From positions 12,034 to 76,033 of the forward strand of contig CAJUKA010000014.1 in the NCBI GenBank assembly GCA_910586585.1: DNA of 64,000 bases, read 5' to 3'. Below are positions 52,991-61,531 of this stretch, piece by piece; the first letter of the stretch is position 1, and each line of letters begins with the position of its first letter. The position numbers were made by a program, and so were the translations under genes. The stretch is from an uncultured Lachnospiraceae bacterium. Its GTDB lineage: Bacteria; Bacillota; Clostridia; Lachnospirales; Lachnospiraceae. The notes beneath the pieces are model-generated. The model was not told where the DNA came from and did no database searches. It saw nothing but the letters and a program-made list of their open reading frames with translations.

Positions 52991-53019
52991 GTTTTTCTCC
53001 ATTCCTCCCCCGATGGGTT

Positions 53020-53331
53020 CTACTCTTTATTCGGAAGGAGTTTATCCAATCGATAACGCTCTATAATCTTGTACAGATCCGGATGCGGACTTGCTATCAC
53101 CACAGAACTATACAAATTCCCCTCCATATCTTTTACTGCCTTCACACCGGCATCTACCGCACTTTGACAGGCTGCAATATCTCCTGCAACCAGCACAGAA
53201 ATATATCCGGAAGCAACGTTTTCATAGCCTATCAGCTCTACATCAGCAGCTTTTACCATCGCATCAGCAGCTTCCAGTACAAATACAAGCCCAAACGTCT
53301 CTATCATACCTAAAGCATTATATTTAGCCAT
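53020..53331 (-). CDS. BMC-H shell protein (second gene of the operon)
   Basis: 103 residues, one BMC domain: MAKYNALGMIETFGLVFVLE, ADVELIGYENVASGYISVLVAG near 29-50, DIAACQSAVDAGVKAV near 51-66. The C-terminal tail DLYKIIERYRLDKLLPNKE is longer than in PduA. The pore loop (EN-VASG) differs from the GGG of the 40561 protein, which suggests different permeability. AGAGAGG precedes the ATG. Confidence 0.92.
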   Translation of the reverse strand: MAKYNALGMIETFGLVFVLEAADAMVKAADVELIGYENVASGYISVLVAGDIAACQSAVDAGVKAVKDMEGNLYSSVVIASPHPDLYKIIERYRLDKLLPNKE

Positions 53332-53353
53332 AAATCTTACCTCTCTCTATGTG

Positions 53354-53653
53354 TTAATAAGTATCTACATCGTGGCAGGATACGATATCACCGATAATAC
53401 GAATTGGTCTTGGTATCACGCTTGCCGCTGTCACTTTACCTATCTGTTCCGCGGCTCTCTTTCCTGCATCAACAGATGCCCTGCAAGCTGCTACATCACC
53501 CTTCACCAGAATTGTCACCAGAGTGGAACCGACATTCTCATATGAGATCAATTCGACATCAGCCGCCTTCAGCATTTTGTCACACGCTTCTAAAGCAGGA
53601 ACCATGCCCAACGTTTCTAACATCCCCAAAGCTTCCTCGCCATAATATCTCAT
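53354..53653 (-). CDS. BMC-H shell protein (first gene of the operon)
   Basis: 99 residues, one BMC domain: EEALGMLETLGMVPALEACDK near 5-25 with ELISYENVGSTLVTILVKGD near 34-53 and ACRASVDAGKRAAEQIG. The pore-loop region is ENVGST. It is the promoter-proximal gene, with an excellent AAAGGAGGAAACA before the ATG, so it is probably among the most strongly expressed shell proteins. Confidence 0.92.
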   Translation of the reverse strand: MRYYGEEALGMLETLGMVPALEACDKMLKAADVELISYENVGSTLVTILVKGDVAACRASVDAGKRAAEQIGKVTAASVIPRPIRIIGDIVSCHDVDTY

Positions 53654-53827
53654 TGTTTCCTCCTTTCTTTTACTAGGTACTCTCAGAATCTCTCCTGCAC
53701 CTGCCTTTGTATCTAAGGAACTGTCGTATGCACATCTGTTTCACAAAATCAGGCACAAAGAAACTCCGAAAGTACACCACTGAATTACTGTTTGATATGG
53801 AATAATTACATTATTTACTTCAATATA

Positions 53828-53858
53828 AGCTTATCATTTCCCTATCGGTCAAAGTCAA
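53828..53858 (-). promoter_or_regulatory. MerR-type promoter of the cut operon
   Basis: On the minus strand TTGACT (53853-53858 complement) and TAAGCT (53828-53833 complement) are separated by 19 bp, the long spacer typical of MerR-activated promoters. An overlapping reading, TTGACC and TATATT (53822-53827), also has a 19-bp spacer. The spacer has imperfect dyad symmetry around CC-GATA-GG. It is about 175 bp upstream of the first shell gene. The rest of the gap 53654-54030 is AT-rich, and I saw no gene in it. Confidence 0.6.
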
Positions 53859-54030
53859 TTTTGCTTATTTTACCTTTTTTTATTTATTTTTTTGTGCATA
53901 ATTCACAAATTTTATTTCCTCTAAATTTCCGTAAAAGACAAGATTTTTTAATTTTTTAATACATTTTGCTCTAAATATCCTTTGTTTTCTGTTTTTTCCT
54001 GCTTTTCTACCCTTTTCCTTTAGAGGAAAC

Positions 54031-55833
54031 CTATCCCAATTTTTCAAAATCAGAAGCTCCATGCTTACAGAGAGGACAAACATAACCAGCCGGCAGCTCT
54101 TCCCCTTCATAAACATATCCGCAAACTTTACACACCCAGCCTTCTCTTTCGATTGGCTGTGGTTTAGGTTTTATATTTGTCTGATAATAGTTGTATGTTA
54201 CTGTCTCCTGATCTGAAATTACCCTGCGCTCAACAACCTTACACAAGAACATTCCATGGCTTTCCAAGTCTATATACTGTTCCGTTTCAAGCGAAATAAC
54301 GGCATTAATTCCTTCTTTCAGAAAAGGAAGTCCATTATCTGTCCTGTTAACTTCTATACCTGCAAATTTATCAGCCGTCCTGCCGCTCTGAAATCCAAAC
54401 CTGCTAAAAATGGAAAACGACGCCTCTGTACTCAAGATATTGACATTCAGTTTTCCGGTTCTATAGATTATCTCATGAGAATAATTCTTTTTATTGATAC
54501 ATACGGAAATCCGCTCCGGCATATCAGAGACCTGAGCCACTGCATTAACAATCAAACCATTATCCCGAACGCCGTCATTGCATGTCACAACATAAAGCCC
54601 ATATCCTATTTTAAACATCGCAGCCATATCATTTTTATTGGCTAACACAGGAGAAGCTGCAATGTATTCTTTACAAAGCTCATTTGCCAGAGAATCCAGT
54701 TCTTTTACATTATCAGGACTAACAGCGGAATAAATCCGTACAGAATTCTTCATATATTTCAAACCTTTGCACTCTTTTAGCATATTCTGCATACCCTTTG
54801 ATGCATTGGGCGCCCAGGAACCATTCTCAATCAAAGCAATGGTCCGATTCTGGAAATTATGTTCTGCCAGTCTATGTAGATAATCATGCATAAACGGATA
54901 TATATCCCCATTATATGTCGTGGTTGCAAGCACCAGTTTGCCGTATTGGAATGCATCTGCCACCGCCTGAGACATATCGCACCGCGCCAGATCATGAATT
55001 ACCACCTTCGGACAGCCTCTGCGCTGCAGAAGATACGCAAGCATCTCCACTGCCCGCCTAGTATTGCCATATACGGTTGTATAAGCGATTACAATCCCCT
55101 CTGTTTCCACTCGGTAGGAAGACCAGATATCATATTTTTCCAGGTAATGACCAAGGTTCTCTGTTAAAACTGGTCCATGTAGCGGCAAAATCTTCTGAAT
55201 ATCCAGTCCCGCAGCCTTTTTCAGCAAATTTTGTACCTGTTCCCCATATTTTCCAACGATACCTATATAATAACGTCTTGCTTCATCATCCCATCCTTCT
55301 TTCGCCTCCTGAGAACCAAATTTCCCGAATCCATCCGCCGAAAAAAGAAGCTTATCAAAGCAATCATATGTCACCATAACCTCCGGCCAATGCACCATCG
55401 GAGCAAACACAAAGGTCAGATTATGACAGCCTAGCATCAGGGAATCTCCATTTTTTACGATGTACTGATTTGACGCAAAACAATGATTAAAAAATTGTTT
55501 CATCATGACAAATGCTTGTTCATTGCTGACAATCATCGCTTCTGGATAATACTTTATGAATTGCTCAATATTGGCAGCATGGTCCATTTCCATATGCTGT
55601 ATAATCAAATAATCTGGTTTTCTGCCTCCTAAAGCCTGATTCAGATTCGCCAGCCATTCCTGCCCAAAACGGATATCTACTGTATCCACAACCGCTACCT
55701 TTTTATCCAAAATCACATAAGAATTATAAGACATTCCATTTGGAACTGGATACTGCCCCTCAAATAAGTCCGTAACATAATCATTGACGCCAACATACCA
55801 GATGGTATCTGTTACTTTATATACATTTCCCAT
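54031..55833 (-). CDS. Flavodiiron protein with flavin reductase and rubredoxin domains
   Basis: 600 residues in four modules: metallo-beta-lactamase-like diiron domain (about 1-250; HMEMDH at 80-85 supplies iron ligands), flavodoxin (about 255-395; YTTVYGNTRRAVEML), flavin-reductase-like domain (about 410-550) and a C-terminal rubredoxin (CKVCGYVYEG and CPLCKHG near 563-595). Such multidomain proteins reduce O2 to water or NO to N2O. Its location upstream of the cut operon suggests protection of the oxygen-sensitive glycyl radical, an inference. AAAGGAGATG precedes the ATG. Confidence 0.93.
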   Translation of the reverse strand: MGNVYKVTDTIWYVGVNDYVTDLFEGQYPVPNGMSYNSYVILDKKVAVVDTVDIRFGQEWLANLNQALGGRKPDYLIIQHMEMDHAANIEQFIKYYPEAMIVSNEQAFVMMKQFFNHCFASNQYIVKNGDSLMLGCHNLTFVFAPMVHWPEVMVTYDCFDKLLFSADGFGKFGSQEAKEGWDDEARRYYIGIVGKYGEQVQNLLKKAAGLDIQKILPLHGPVLTENLGHYLEKYDIWSSYRVETEGIVIAYTTVYGNTRRAVEMLAYLLQRRGCPKVVIHDLARCDMSQAVADAFQYGKLVLATTTYNGDIYPFMHDYLHRLAEHNFQNRTIALIENGSWAPNASKGMQNMLKECKGLKYMKNSVRIYSAVSPDNVKELDSLANELCKEYIAASPVLANKNDMAAMFKIGYGLYVVTCNDGVRDNGLIVNAVAQVSDMPERISVCINKKNYSHEIIYRTGKLNVNILSTEASFSIFSRFGFQSGRTADKFAGIEVNRTDNGLPFLKEGINAVISLETEQYIDLESHGMFLCKVVERRVISDQETVTYNYYQTNIKPKPQPIEREGWVCKVCGYVYEGEELPAGYVCPLCKHGASDFEKLG

Positions 55834-55837
55834 ATCT

Positions 55838-56458
55838 TTACATCTCCTTTTCTGCTTTGTGTATTATATGGCTATAAAAATTCATGATTTTCTCATAAAT
55901 CATACCGACTGGATTTTCCTGTTTTTCAAGATGTGAAATAATATCCTGACAAGCCAGTGATAACGTCGGCTCTGACCATGTCTTTAGTTCACAAGAAAAA
56001 TACAATTGGATAGATGCACCTTCCTGATTATCGTATGGATTGCGTCCCGAAGCCAACAAATTTGGATACTGTGTTTTCACACACTCATAACACTTCATAA
56101 AAACCGTTGTCATATGTTCCACCAAACGCATTTTCTGTGTACTGATTTGGGGTAAATATGGCTTTAATTTTTCTGCAAACCAGGCAGGATCGGTTTCCTC
56201 CATCATCCAGGAATATTTTTCCGCAATCAAATTCCGCTCGGCAGCTTGTGCGTCTTTGATGTCTTTCAAATAACTTTCCAGTGTATTTTTTTCAAAAATG
56301 CTGTGTTGAGACGACCGCATAATATAAAAGGTATCAAAATCATCTTGGCATGAAGCCCGCCCTCCGATATTTTCTACTTGAGAAAACATATGATATTCTT
56401 CTGAAATAATCTGATTTATCAATTCATCTTTAGAAATGTATTCTCTTTTTTCTGCCAT
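55838..56458 (-). CDS. DUF4125 family protein
   Basis: 206 residues. DUF4125 signatures are ELINQIISEEYHMFSQV near 12-28, NIGGRASCQDDFDTFYIMRSSQ near 30-51 and EKYSWMMEETDP near 80-91. It is soluble and mostly helical. Function unknown. It is the third gene of a three-gene run with DUF4037 and TPR proteins and ends 4 bp before the flavodiiron gene, so all four may be cotranscribed. Confidence 0.85.
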   Translation of the reverse strand: MAEKREYISKDELINQIISEEYHMFSQVENIGGRASCQDDFDTFYIMRSSQHSIFEKNTLESYLKDIKDAQAAERNLIAEKYSWMMEETDPAWFAEKLKPYLPQISTQKMRLVEHMTTVFMKCYECVKTQYPNLLASGRNPYDNQEGASIQLYFSCELKTWSEPTLSLACQDIISHLEKQENPVGMIYEKIMNFYSHIIHKAEKEM

Positions 56459-56494
56459 ACCCTTTTCCTTTCATTCATTTTTCTTGTACTCCAA

Positions 56495-57433
56495 CTAATC
56501 AGAATCCATCAAAACATGCATATTGCGCAAGTATGCATCCTGAATACCATTCATAATAGAATTTCCATGCGGTTCAAGGAAGTCGCTGGTACTGGTTGAA
56601 TAGCCCTTTTTCCTGAGCTCGCAGGCTACGATATTGCAAATATCCTCTATCAGATTTTTTTTCTGCACTGCATTCTTTGACTTGTCTTCTAGGTGAATAA
56701 ACTCCTTCAAATCAACAACCGCGTGTCCCAGCTCTGCCAGCGATTCTGCCCCGCGAAACGCCCACTTATAAAACGGCATGTATTTCCTATTTAACAGGTA
56801 AATTACAGAAAGCGCCGCTTTCACGAATTCGCTTCCGGCCAAATACGCACTTTCCCATTCCCCTCTGCTGCAGCAACGTACATAATTGTATTGTCCTGCC
56901 TGCGCCATTACTACAGCTTTTGCCGCCAGCTTCTTCCTGATTACATCTTCTGGATAATACGCAAGGAGACGATTTCTCCTCTGTGTAAACTCTCCATATG
57001 GATCTTCAAACACCACACCGTTCGTCGCAACTGCTAAAAAACTCTGTGGAATCTGAAACCATTGCCTGGCCTCAACTGGCTCATGTGGAATCCCAGTATA
57101 TTTTTGATAAAATCCCTCAATCGTCATAATGCCGCGCCTAGCTAGCATCTGTTTGGAATCTTCTCTTAAATATCCTCGGTATATCTTTGGCAGTGAATGA
57201 TATGCCTGCTCAAACGCCTTGCCGTGTTCCCGATAGATCATTTCCGGAATCCAAATACAAAAATCGGGGCCGAAATCATGATCCTGAGACAGCACATCGT
57301 CATATCCATAGCATTCTGAACCTTCACCAACTAGCCCCGCCGCTGTATACTCGCGCATAAAATACAGTCCATTGCTAAATAGCTGTTCCTTATACAATTC
57401 ATAAAATTCTCTGGACAGTTCTATTCCTTTCAC
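56495..57433 (-). CDS. DUF4037 nucleotidyltransferase-like protein
   Basis: 312 residues. GLVGEGSECYGYDDVLSQDHDFGPDF near 33-58 has the G-x-G-S-(E/D) start and spaced Asp residues of a minimal nucleotidyltransferase fold. The C-terminal half is helical (LAAKAVVMAQAGQYNYVRCC; LLNRKYMPFYKWAFRG near 228-243), like substrate-binding parts of nucleotidyltransferases. The start is GTG at 57433, overlapping the TPR gene stop (GTGA), with GGAGGG 5 nt upstream. The substrate is unknown. Confidence 0.82.
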   Translation of the reverse strand: MKGIELSREFYELYKEQLFSNGLYFMREYTAAGLVGEGSECYGYDDVLSQDHDFGPDFCIWIPEMIYREHGKAFEQAYHSLPKIYRGYLREDSKQMLARRGIMTIEGFYQKYTGIPHEPVEARQWFQIPQSFLAVATNGVVFEDPYGEFTQRRNRLLAYYPEDVIRKKLAAKAVVMAQAGQYNYVRCCSRGEWESAYLAGSEFVKAALSVIYLLNRKYMPFYKWAFRGAESLAELGHAVVDLKEFIHLEDKSKNAVQKKNLIEDICNIVACELRKKGYSTSTSDFLEPHGNSIMNGIQDAYLRNMHVLMDSD

Positions 57434-58242
57434 TCTTTCCCTCCATTCCTTCTAATCCTTTCCAAATCCTCCATAACCTGCATATAATCACAGGTATGTC
57501 CAAAATCTCTCTCTATCAGTTTGGCAGCCTGCATATATTTTTGTTCAGCCTCTTCATGACGCCCTTCCGCCTCGTTCACACCTGCAAGAGCATATACTGC
57601 AACTGCATAATGAATATCTTTGTCTCCGCTGCAGCTTTCATATAATTGCAGCGCATATGAAAGATTTTTTCTGGCGTCCGAATAATCATATTCCCTAGCC
57701 TGCGCCTGTCCCAGATTTGTGTAGGAGGTAGCCAGCTCATTTGTAAACTCCGGCATTTGTCTGATAATCTGTATCGCCCGTTCTGCCATACGCTTGCCAT
57801 CTTTTATGAGTCCTAACTCCCGAAGCGCAGCGCTCATATTGTTGCATAAAGCAGCTATCTGATAGGGTTCGCCATTCTGTTTTTCGAGTATTTCCAGAGC
57901 CTGACGATCAATATCATAGGCTTTTTGATACGATTTTCGGGCAATATGTACATTTCCCAGATTGATTAATGCCGACGCATAATTGCGTGTTCCCTTCATG
58001 CCCAACTGTTCAAGTCCCTCCAGCACTTTTTCGTAGGTCCAAAGAGCTTCCTCTGTACGCCTCATGGCGCGATATAGACCGCCCAGTTCATTACAGACAG
58101 AAACAATCCCCTCCAAATCCCGAAGCTCCCCAGCCCTTGCCAAAGTCTCAAGCATATAAGGCTCTACACGCTCCATCTCTTTCTTTTCATACAAACTGTC
58201 CAATGTATCATAAAACACCTGCGTATCAATTTTTGCTCCCAT
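57430..58242 (-). CDS. Tetratricopeptide repeat protein
   Basis: 270 residues from the ATG at 58242 (GGAGG 5 nt upstream); 30 further in-frame codons lack a signal. At least five TPR units can be drawn between residues 40 and 260, with typical pairs such as ALINLGNVHIARKSYQKAYDID, ALCNNMSAALRELG and ATSYTNLGQAQAREYDYSDARK. It should act as a protein-binding scaffold, probably for the two downstream proteins, with which it overlaps and is coupled. Confidence 0.85.
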   Translation of the reverse strand: MGAKIDTQVFYDTLDSLYEKKEMERVEPYMLETLARAGELRDLEGIVSVCNELGGLYRAMRRTEEALWTYEKVLEGLEQLGMKGTRNYASALINLGNVHIARKSYQKAYDIDRQALEILEKQNGEPYQIAALCNNMSAALRELGLIKDGKRMAERAIQIIRQMPEFTNELATSYTNLGQAQAREYDYSDARKNLSYALQLYESCSGDKDIHYAVAVYALAGVNEAEGRHEEAEQKYMQAAKLIERDFGHTCDYMQVMEDLERIRRNGGKE

Positions 58243-58442
58243 CACAACCTCCGCTTGTTCGCATCTTCCAAAATCTGCTAATCTGTTAGTTTCATTATAA
58301 ACTTTACACATAAAGGGAAAGTCAATATCCAAATTGGTTCCTGTAAAAATTTTCCATACTAAATTTATATACCCAAAAAGAGCAGCGCGAAAAACTGGCG
58401 TTGCACTTTTGAACTACCTGTCTGTTTATATTATTTCTATAC

Positions 58443-58484
58443 AAGAAAAGAGGCTGAAGAATAACTTCTTCAACCTCTTTTCTT
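58443..58484. terminator. Strong bidirectional terminator
   Basis: AAGAAAAGAGGCTGAAGAA (58443-58461) pairs with TTCTTCAACCTCTTTTCTT (58466-58484), 19 bp with one mismatch and a 4-nt loop. It lies just after the M18 aminopeptidase stop. T-rich ends on both strands fit termination in either direction. Confidence 0.8.
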
Positions 58485-58502
58485 AATCCCTATCTTGAAC
58501 TA

Positions 58503-59903
58503 TCAGCCTCTTAAAAATGCTGTATAACCTTTTACTGCTTCATAGATATCTGCCTTGCTGCTGACTTCAAACGGTGCATGCATATTGAGCACTGCTACAC
58601 CACTGTCAATCACGTTCATGCCATAGTTTGCCATAATATAGGCAATGGTTCCGCCGCCGCCCATGTCAACCTTTCCAAGCTCAGCAAACTGGTATGCAAC
58701 GTTTGCGTCATCCATAATTTTTCTAAGTTCTGCAATATACTCTGCATTGGCATCATTCGATTCTCTTTTTCCGCGCACCCCTGTATATTTATTAAATGTA
58801 ATACCCTTTGCCAGAAAAGCAGAGTTATTTTTCTCAAATGCATCTGCGTATAGTGGATCGAAACCTGCGCTGACATCAGATGAGAGCATACTTGAATTTG
58901 CCAATGCGCGGCGCACCAAAAGCTGCGAATCCTTTTCGATTGCTGCAATAAGCTCTGCAACTGCATTCTCAAAGAAACGCGACTCCATTCCGGTAGCGCC
59001 TACACTTCCGATTTCCTCCTTGTCAACAAGCAGACAGCAAAGTGTACTATCTGTTACCTCCTCTGCAACATCCAGCATCGCGAAAAGGGAAGTAAAGGAA
59101 CAAATTCTGTCATCCTGTCCATATGCAAGAACCATGCTTCTGTCAAAGCCTAAATCTCTAGCTTTTCCTGCCGGAACAATTTCAAGTTCTGCGGATAAAA
59201 AGTCCTCTTCCTCCAAAGCATAGGTATCTGCAAGAATTTTGAGTACATTCGCTTTCAGTGTCTCTTTCTCCTCTTTGTCCAGATCGCCCTCCTTTTCAAG
59301 CGGACAGTTTCCTATTAAAAGATCTAGATTTTCTCCTGTTACAACCTCTGATGCCTTTTTTGTCATCTGTTCTCCAGCTAGATGAACAAGCAAGTCCGTA
59401 ATAACAAATACGGGATCATCTTCTTTTTCACCAATGCAAACGGTTATGGTTGTACCATCTTTTTTAGCAACGACTCCATGAATTGCCAAAGGAACCGCTG
59501 TCCATTGATATTTCTTGATACCGCCATAATAGTGTGTGTCAAAATATGCAAATCCTTCCTTTTCGTACAGCGGATTGGCTTTGATATCAATTCTTGGGGA
59601 ATCAATGTGCCCGCCAAGTATTCTCATTCCCTGTGATACAGGTTTGTTTCCAATCTGAAAAAGTGCAATACTCTTATTCATTTGTACTACATAGAGTTTG
59701 TCGCCTGCTGCAATCTGCTCCCCTTTTTCAATGGTACTGTACAATTCCTTATAGCCTTTTTCTTTTGCCATATTTACTGCAAGCGCCACGCACTCACGCT
59801 CTGTTTTGCCTTCATCAAGGCATTTTTTGTAGCGCTCACAGACGTCATTTAACTGTTCTTTGTCGGCTTGGGTATAACCAAGCCATAAATTTTCTTTTTT
59901 CAT
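58503..59903 (-). CDS. M18 family aminopeptidase
   Basis: 466 residues, a dinuclear-zinc cytoplasmic aminopeptidase (aspartyl aminopeptidase family). Metal and catalytic residues lie in GHIDSPRIDIK near 96-106, DKEEIGSVGATG near 301-312 (Glu-Glu pair), SSDVSAGFDPLY near 345-356 and the final LNMHAPFEVSSKADIYEA near 437-454. The dimerisation domain is inserted between about 150 and 260. Length is normal. The role is general peptide turnover. It is followed by a strong terminator. Confidence 0.92.
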   Translation of the reverse strand: MKKENLWLGYTQADKEQLNDVCERYKKCLDEGKTERECVALAVNMAKEKGYKELYSTIEKGEQIAAGDKLYVVQMNKSIALFQIGNKPVSQGMRILGGHIDSPRIDIKANPLYEKEGFAYFDTHYYGGIKKYQWTAVPLAIHGVVAKKDGTTITVCIGEKEDDPVFVITDLLVHLAGEQMTKKASEVVTGENLDLLIGNCPLEKEGDLDKEEKETLKANVLKILADTYALEEEDFLSAELEIVPAGKARDLGFDRSMVLAYGQDDRICSFTSLFAMLDVAEEVTDSTLCCLLVDKEEIGSVGATGMESRFFENAVAELIAAIEKDSQLLVRRALANSSMLSSDVSAGFDPLYADAFEKNNSAFLAKGITFNKYTGVRGKRESNDANAEYIAELRKIMDDANVAYQFAELGKVDMGGGGTIAYIMANYGMNVIDSGVAVLNMHAPFEVSSKADIYEAVKGYTAFLRG

Positions 59904-60045
59904 TTCATTTTCCTTTCTTATTATGCCTATTGGTCATCAATTCAATTATATTTTGGATTTCGTTTCCCTGTTTCACAAAAATAATATACGATATCCCTGA
60001 TAATATTGACTGTCATAACACATCATCTGTTCCTGCGGACAGCAA

Positions 60046-61386
60046 TTAATACGCAAACTGATTTGCCTGTTGTGAAAGCTCCTCCGCCAATGCTGCCAAA
60101 TTCTGTGCCATTCCCGCAATATCTGCAATCACGCTGTCTTGTGTTTCCATGGAAGCAAGCACCTCCTGACTGCCTGCCGCATTTTGCTGAGATACTGCTG
60201 AAATTCCTTCTATCATATCCACAATTATTTTTTTGCTGTCTGCCATATCATTGCTTGACTCGTAAAGCTTATGAATACTTGTCTGCACACTTTCAAGACA
60301 TTGTTCAATCTGAATAAAGTTTTCCCTTGTCTCTCCTACGCTATGCTCCTGTTGTTCAAAAATTTTCTCCATGATTTCCATATTTTGGGTCGCATCAGAT
60401 GTTTTTTCAAGAAGCTCCTGTATAATAATTGCTATCTCACCTGTCAGGCTATTCGTTTCTTCTGCAAGTGAACGAATTTCCTCCGCAACGACTGCAAAGC
60501 CTCTTCCTGCTTCTCCTGCTCTTGCCGCTTCAATTGCCGCATTCAGTGATAGCAGATTTGTCTGGTCTGCAATATCATTAATTTTCTGGCTTGTCAGTTC
60601 AATCTTTTGCGCCTGCTCATTGTTTTGCTGCATTGCTTCCTTTGCAGCAAGGATACTGTCACGGCTTTTCATGGTTTTGTCTATCAAATCCTTAATTGCC
60701 ATAAGACCATTATTTTTCACTCTATCCATTTCATTTGCATTTGCTCTAAGATTCTCTGTGTCGTCAATATTTCGGATAATTAACTTATCTAATTTTGCTG
60801 CCTCATTTGCGCTTGTTGTAGCCTCACCTGCCTGCGACATCGCCGCATTGCTCAGGTCATTCATCGTCGTGCTTATTTCATCTGCCGAATGCTTAATCTG
60901 CATAATCTGTTCAGACAAGGTGCCGGAATTATTGGAAAGTGTCCCTGCGGACTGCGCAATCTGTTCAACAATATTATGTAAATTCTCATACAGTAATACA
61001 AGATTTCTGCTGATACTTCCTATCTCATCTTTTCGTGCTGTCATAGCACGAATGTCTGCCATATCGCCTTCTGTCAAATCGTATTGTGCGATTCTATCTA
61101 TCTCTGTTACAGATCTTTTCAAAGGTCTCACTACCAGAAACTCCATCGCTACCCCTAATATTATCAATGTAACAATTCCCAACGTCATACTGACAGCAGT
61201 TATCGTTTTTATCAGCTCTACAATCTCTGTTTTGGCTTCTGATACTGTAATTCCTGCAATTCTTACAATTTCGCCTTCCACGACTTTACAGGTAATCACA
61301 TTGTTAATCGTAAATGCAGTCGTAAGGACAAGAAACATCATAATCGAAATGGTCACTATAATGGAAACTTTTTTTGATTTTTTCAT
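60046..61386 (-). CDS. Methyl-accepting chemotaxis protein with minimal sensor
   Basis: 446 residues from the ATG at 61386 (AGGGGGA upstream). Two membrane helices, near 8-30 and 62-85, are separated by only about 30 residues, so there is no room for a usual periplasmic ligand domain. A HAMP linker (RPLKRSVTEIDRIAQY) follows, then the cytoplasmic coiled coil with the CheA/CheW hairpin QTNLLSLNAAIEAARAGEAG near 275-294. It may sense membrane state or a signal passed by another protein. No other chemotaxis gene is in the window. Confidence 0.9.
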   Translation of the reverse strand: MKKSKKVSIIVTISIMMFLVLTTAFTINNVITCKVVEGEIVRIAGITVSEAKTEIVELIKTITAVSMTLGIVTLIILGVAMEFLVVRPLKRSVTEIDRIAQYDLTEGDMADIRAMTARKDEIGSISRNLVLLYENLHNIVEQIAQSAGTLSNNSGTLSEQIMQIKHSADEISTTMNDLSNAAMSQAGEATTSANEAAKLDKLIIRNIDDTENLRANANEMDRVKNNGLMAIKDLIDKTMKSRDSILAAKEAMQQNNEQAQKIELTSQKINDIADQTNLLSLNAAIEAARAGEAGRGFAVVAEEIRSLAEETNSLTGEIAIIIQELLEKTSDATQNMEIMEKIFEQQEHSVGETRENFIQIEQCLESVQTSIHKLYESSNDMADSKKIIVDMIEGISAVSQQNAAGSQEVLASMETQDSVIADIAGMAQNLAALAEELSQQANQFAY

Positions 61387-61531
61387 CAATATATCCCCCT
61401 AAAAGTCTCATTTAACAATCAAATTATAAAATATTTACAGAATAATTTCAAGAGACTCAAGAGGAAATAAATGCCAACAACAAGAAAAAATGTTACTAGA
61501 ACAAAGTGGACCATAATGAAATTTTTATTGA

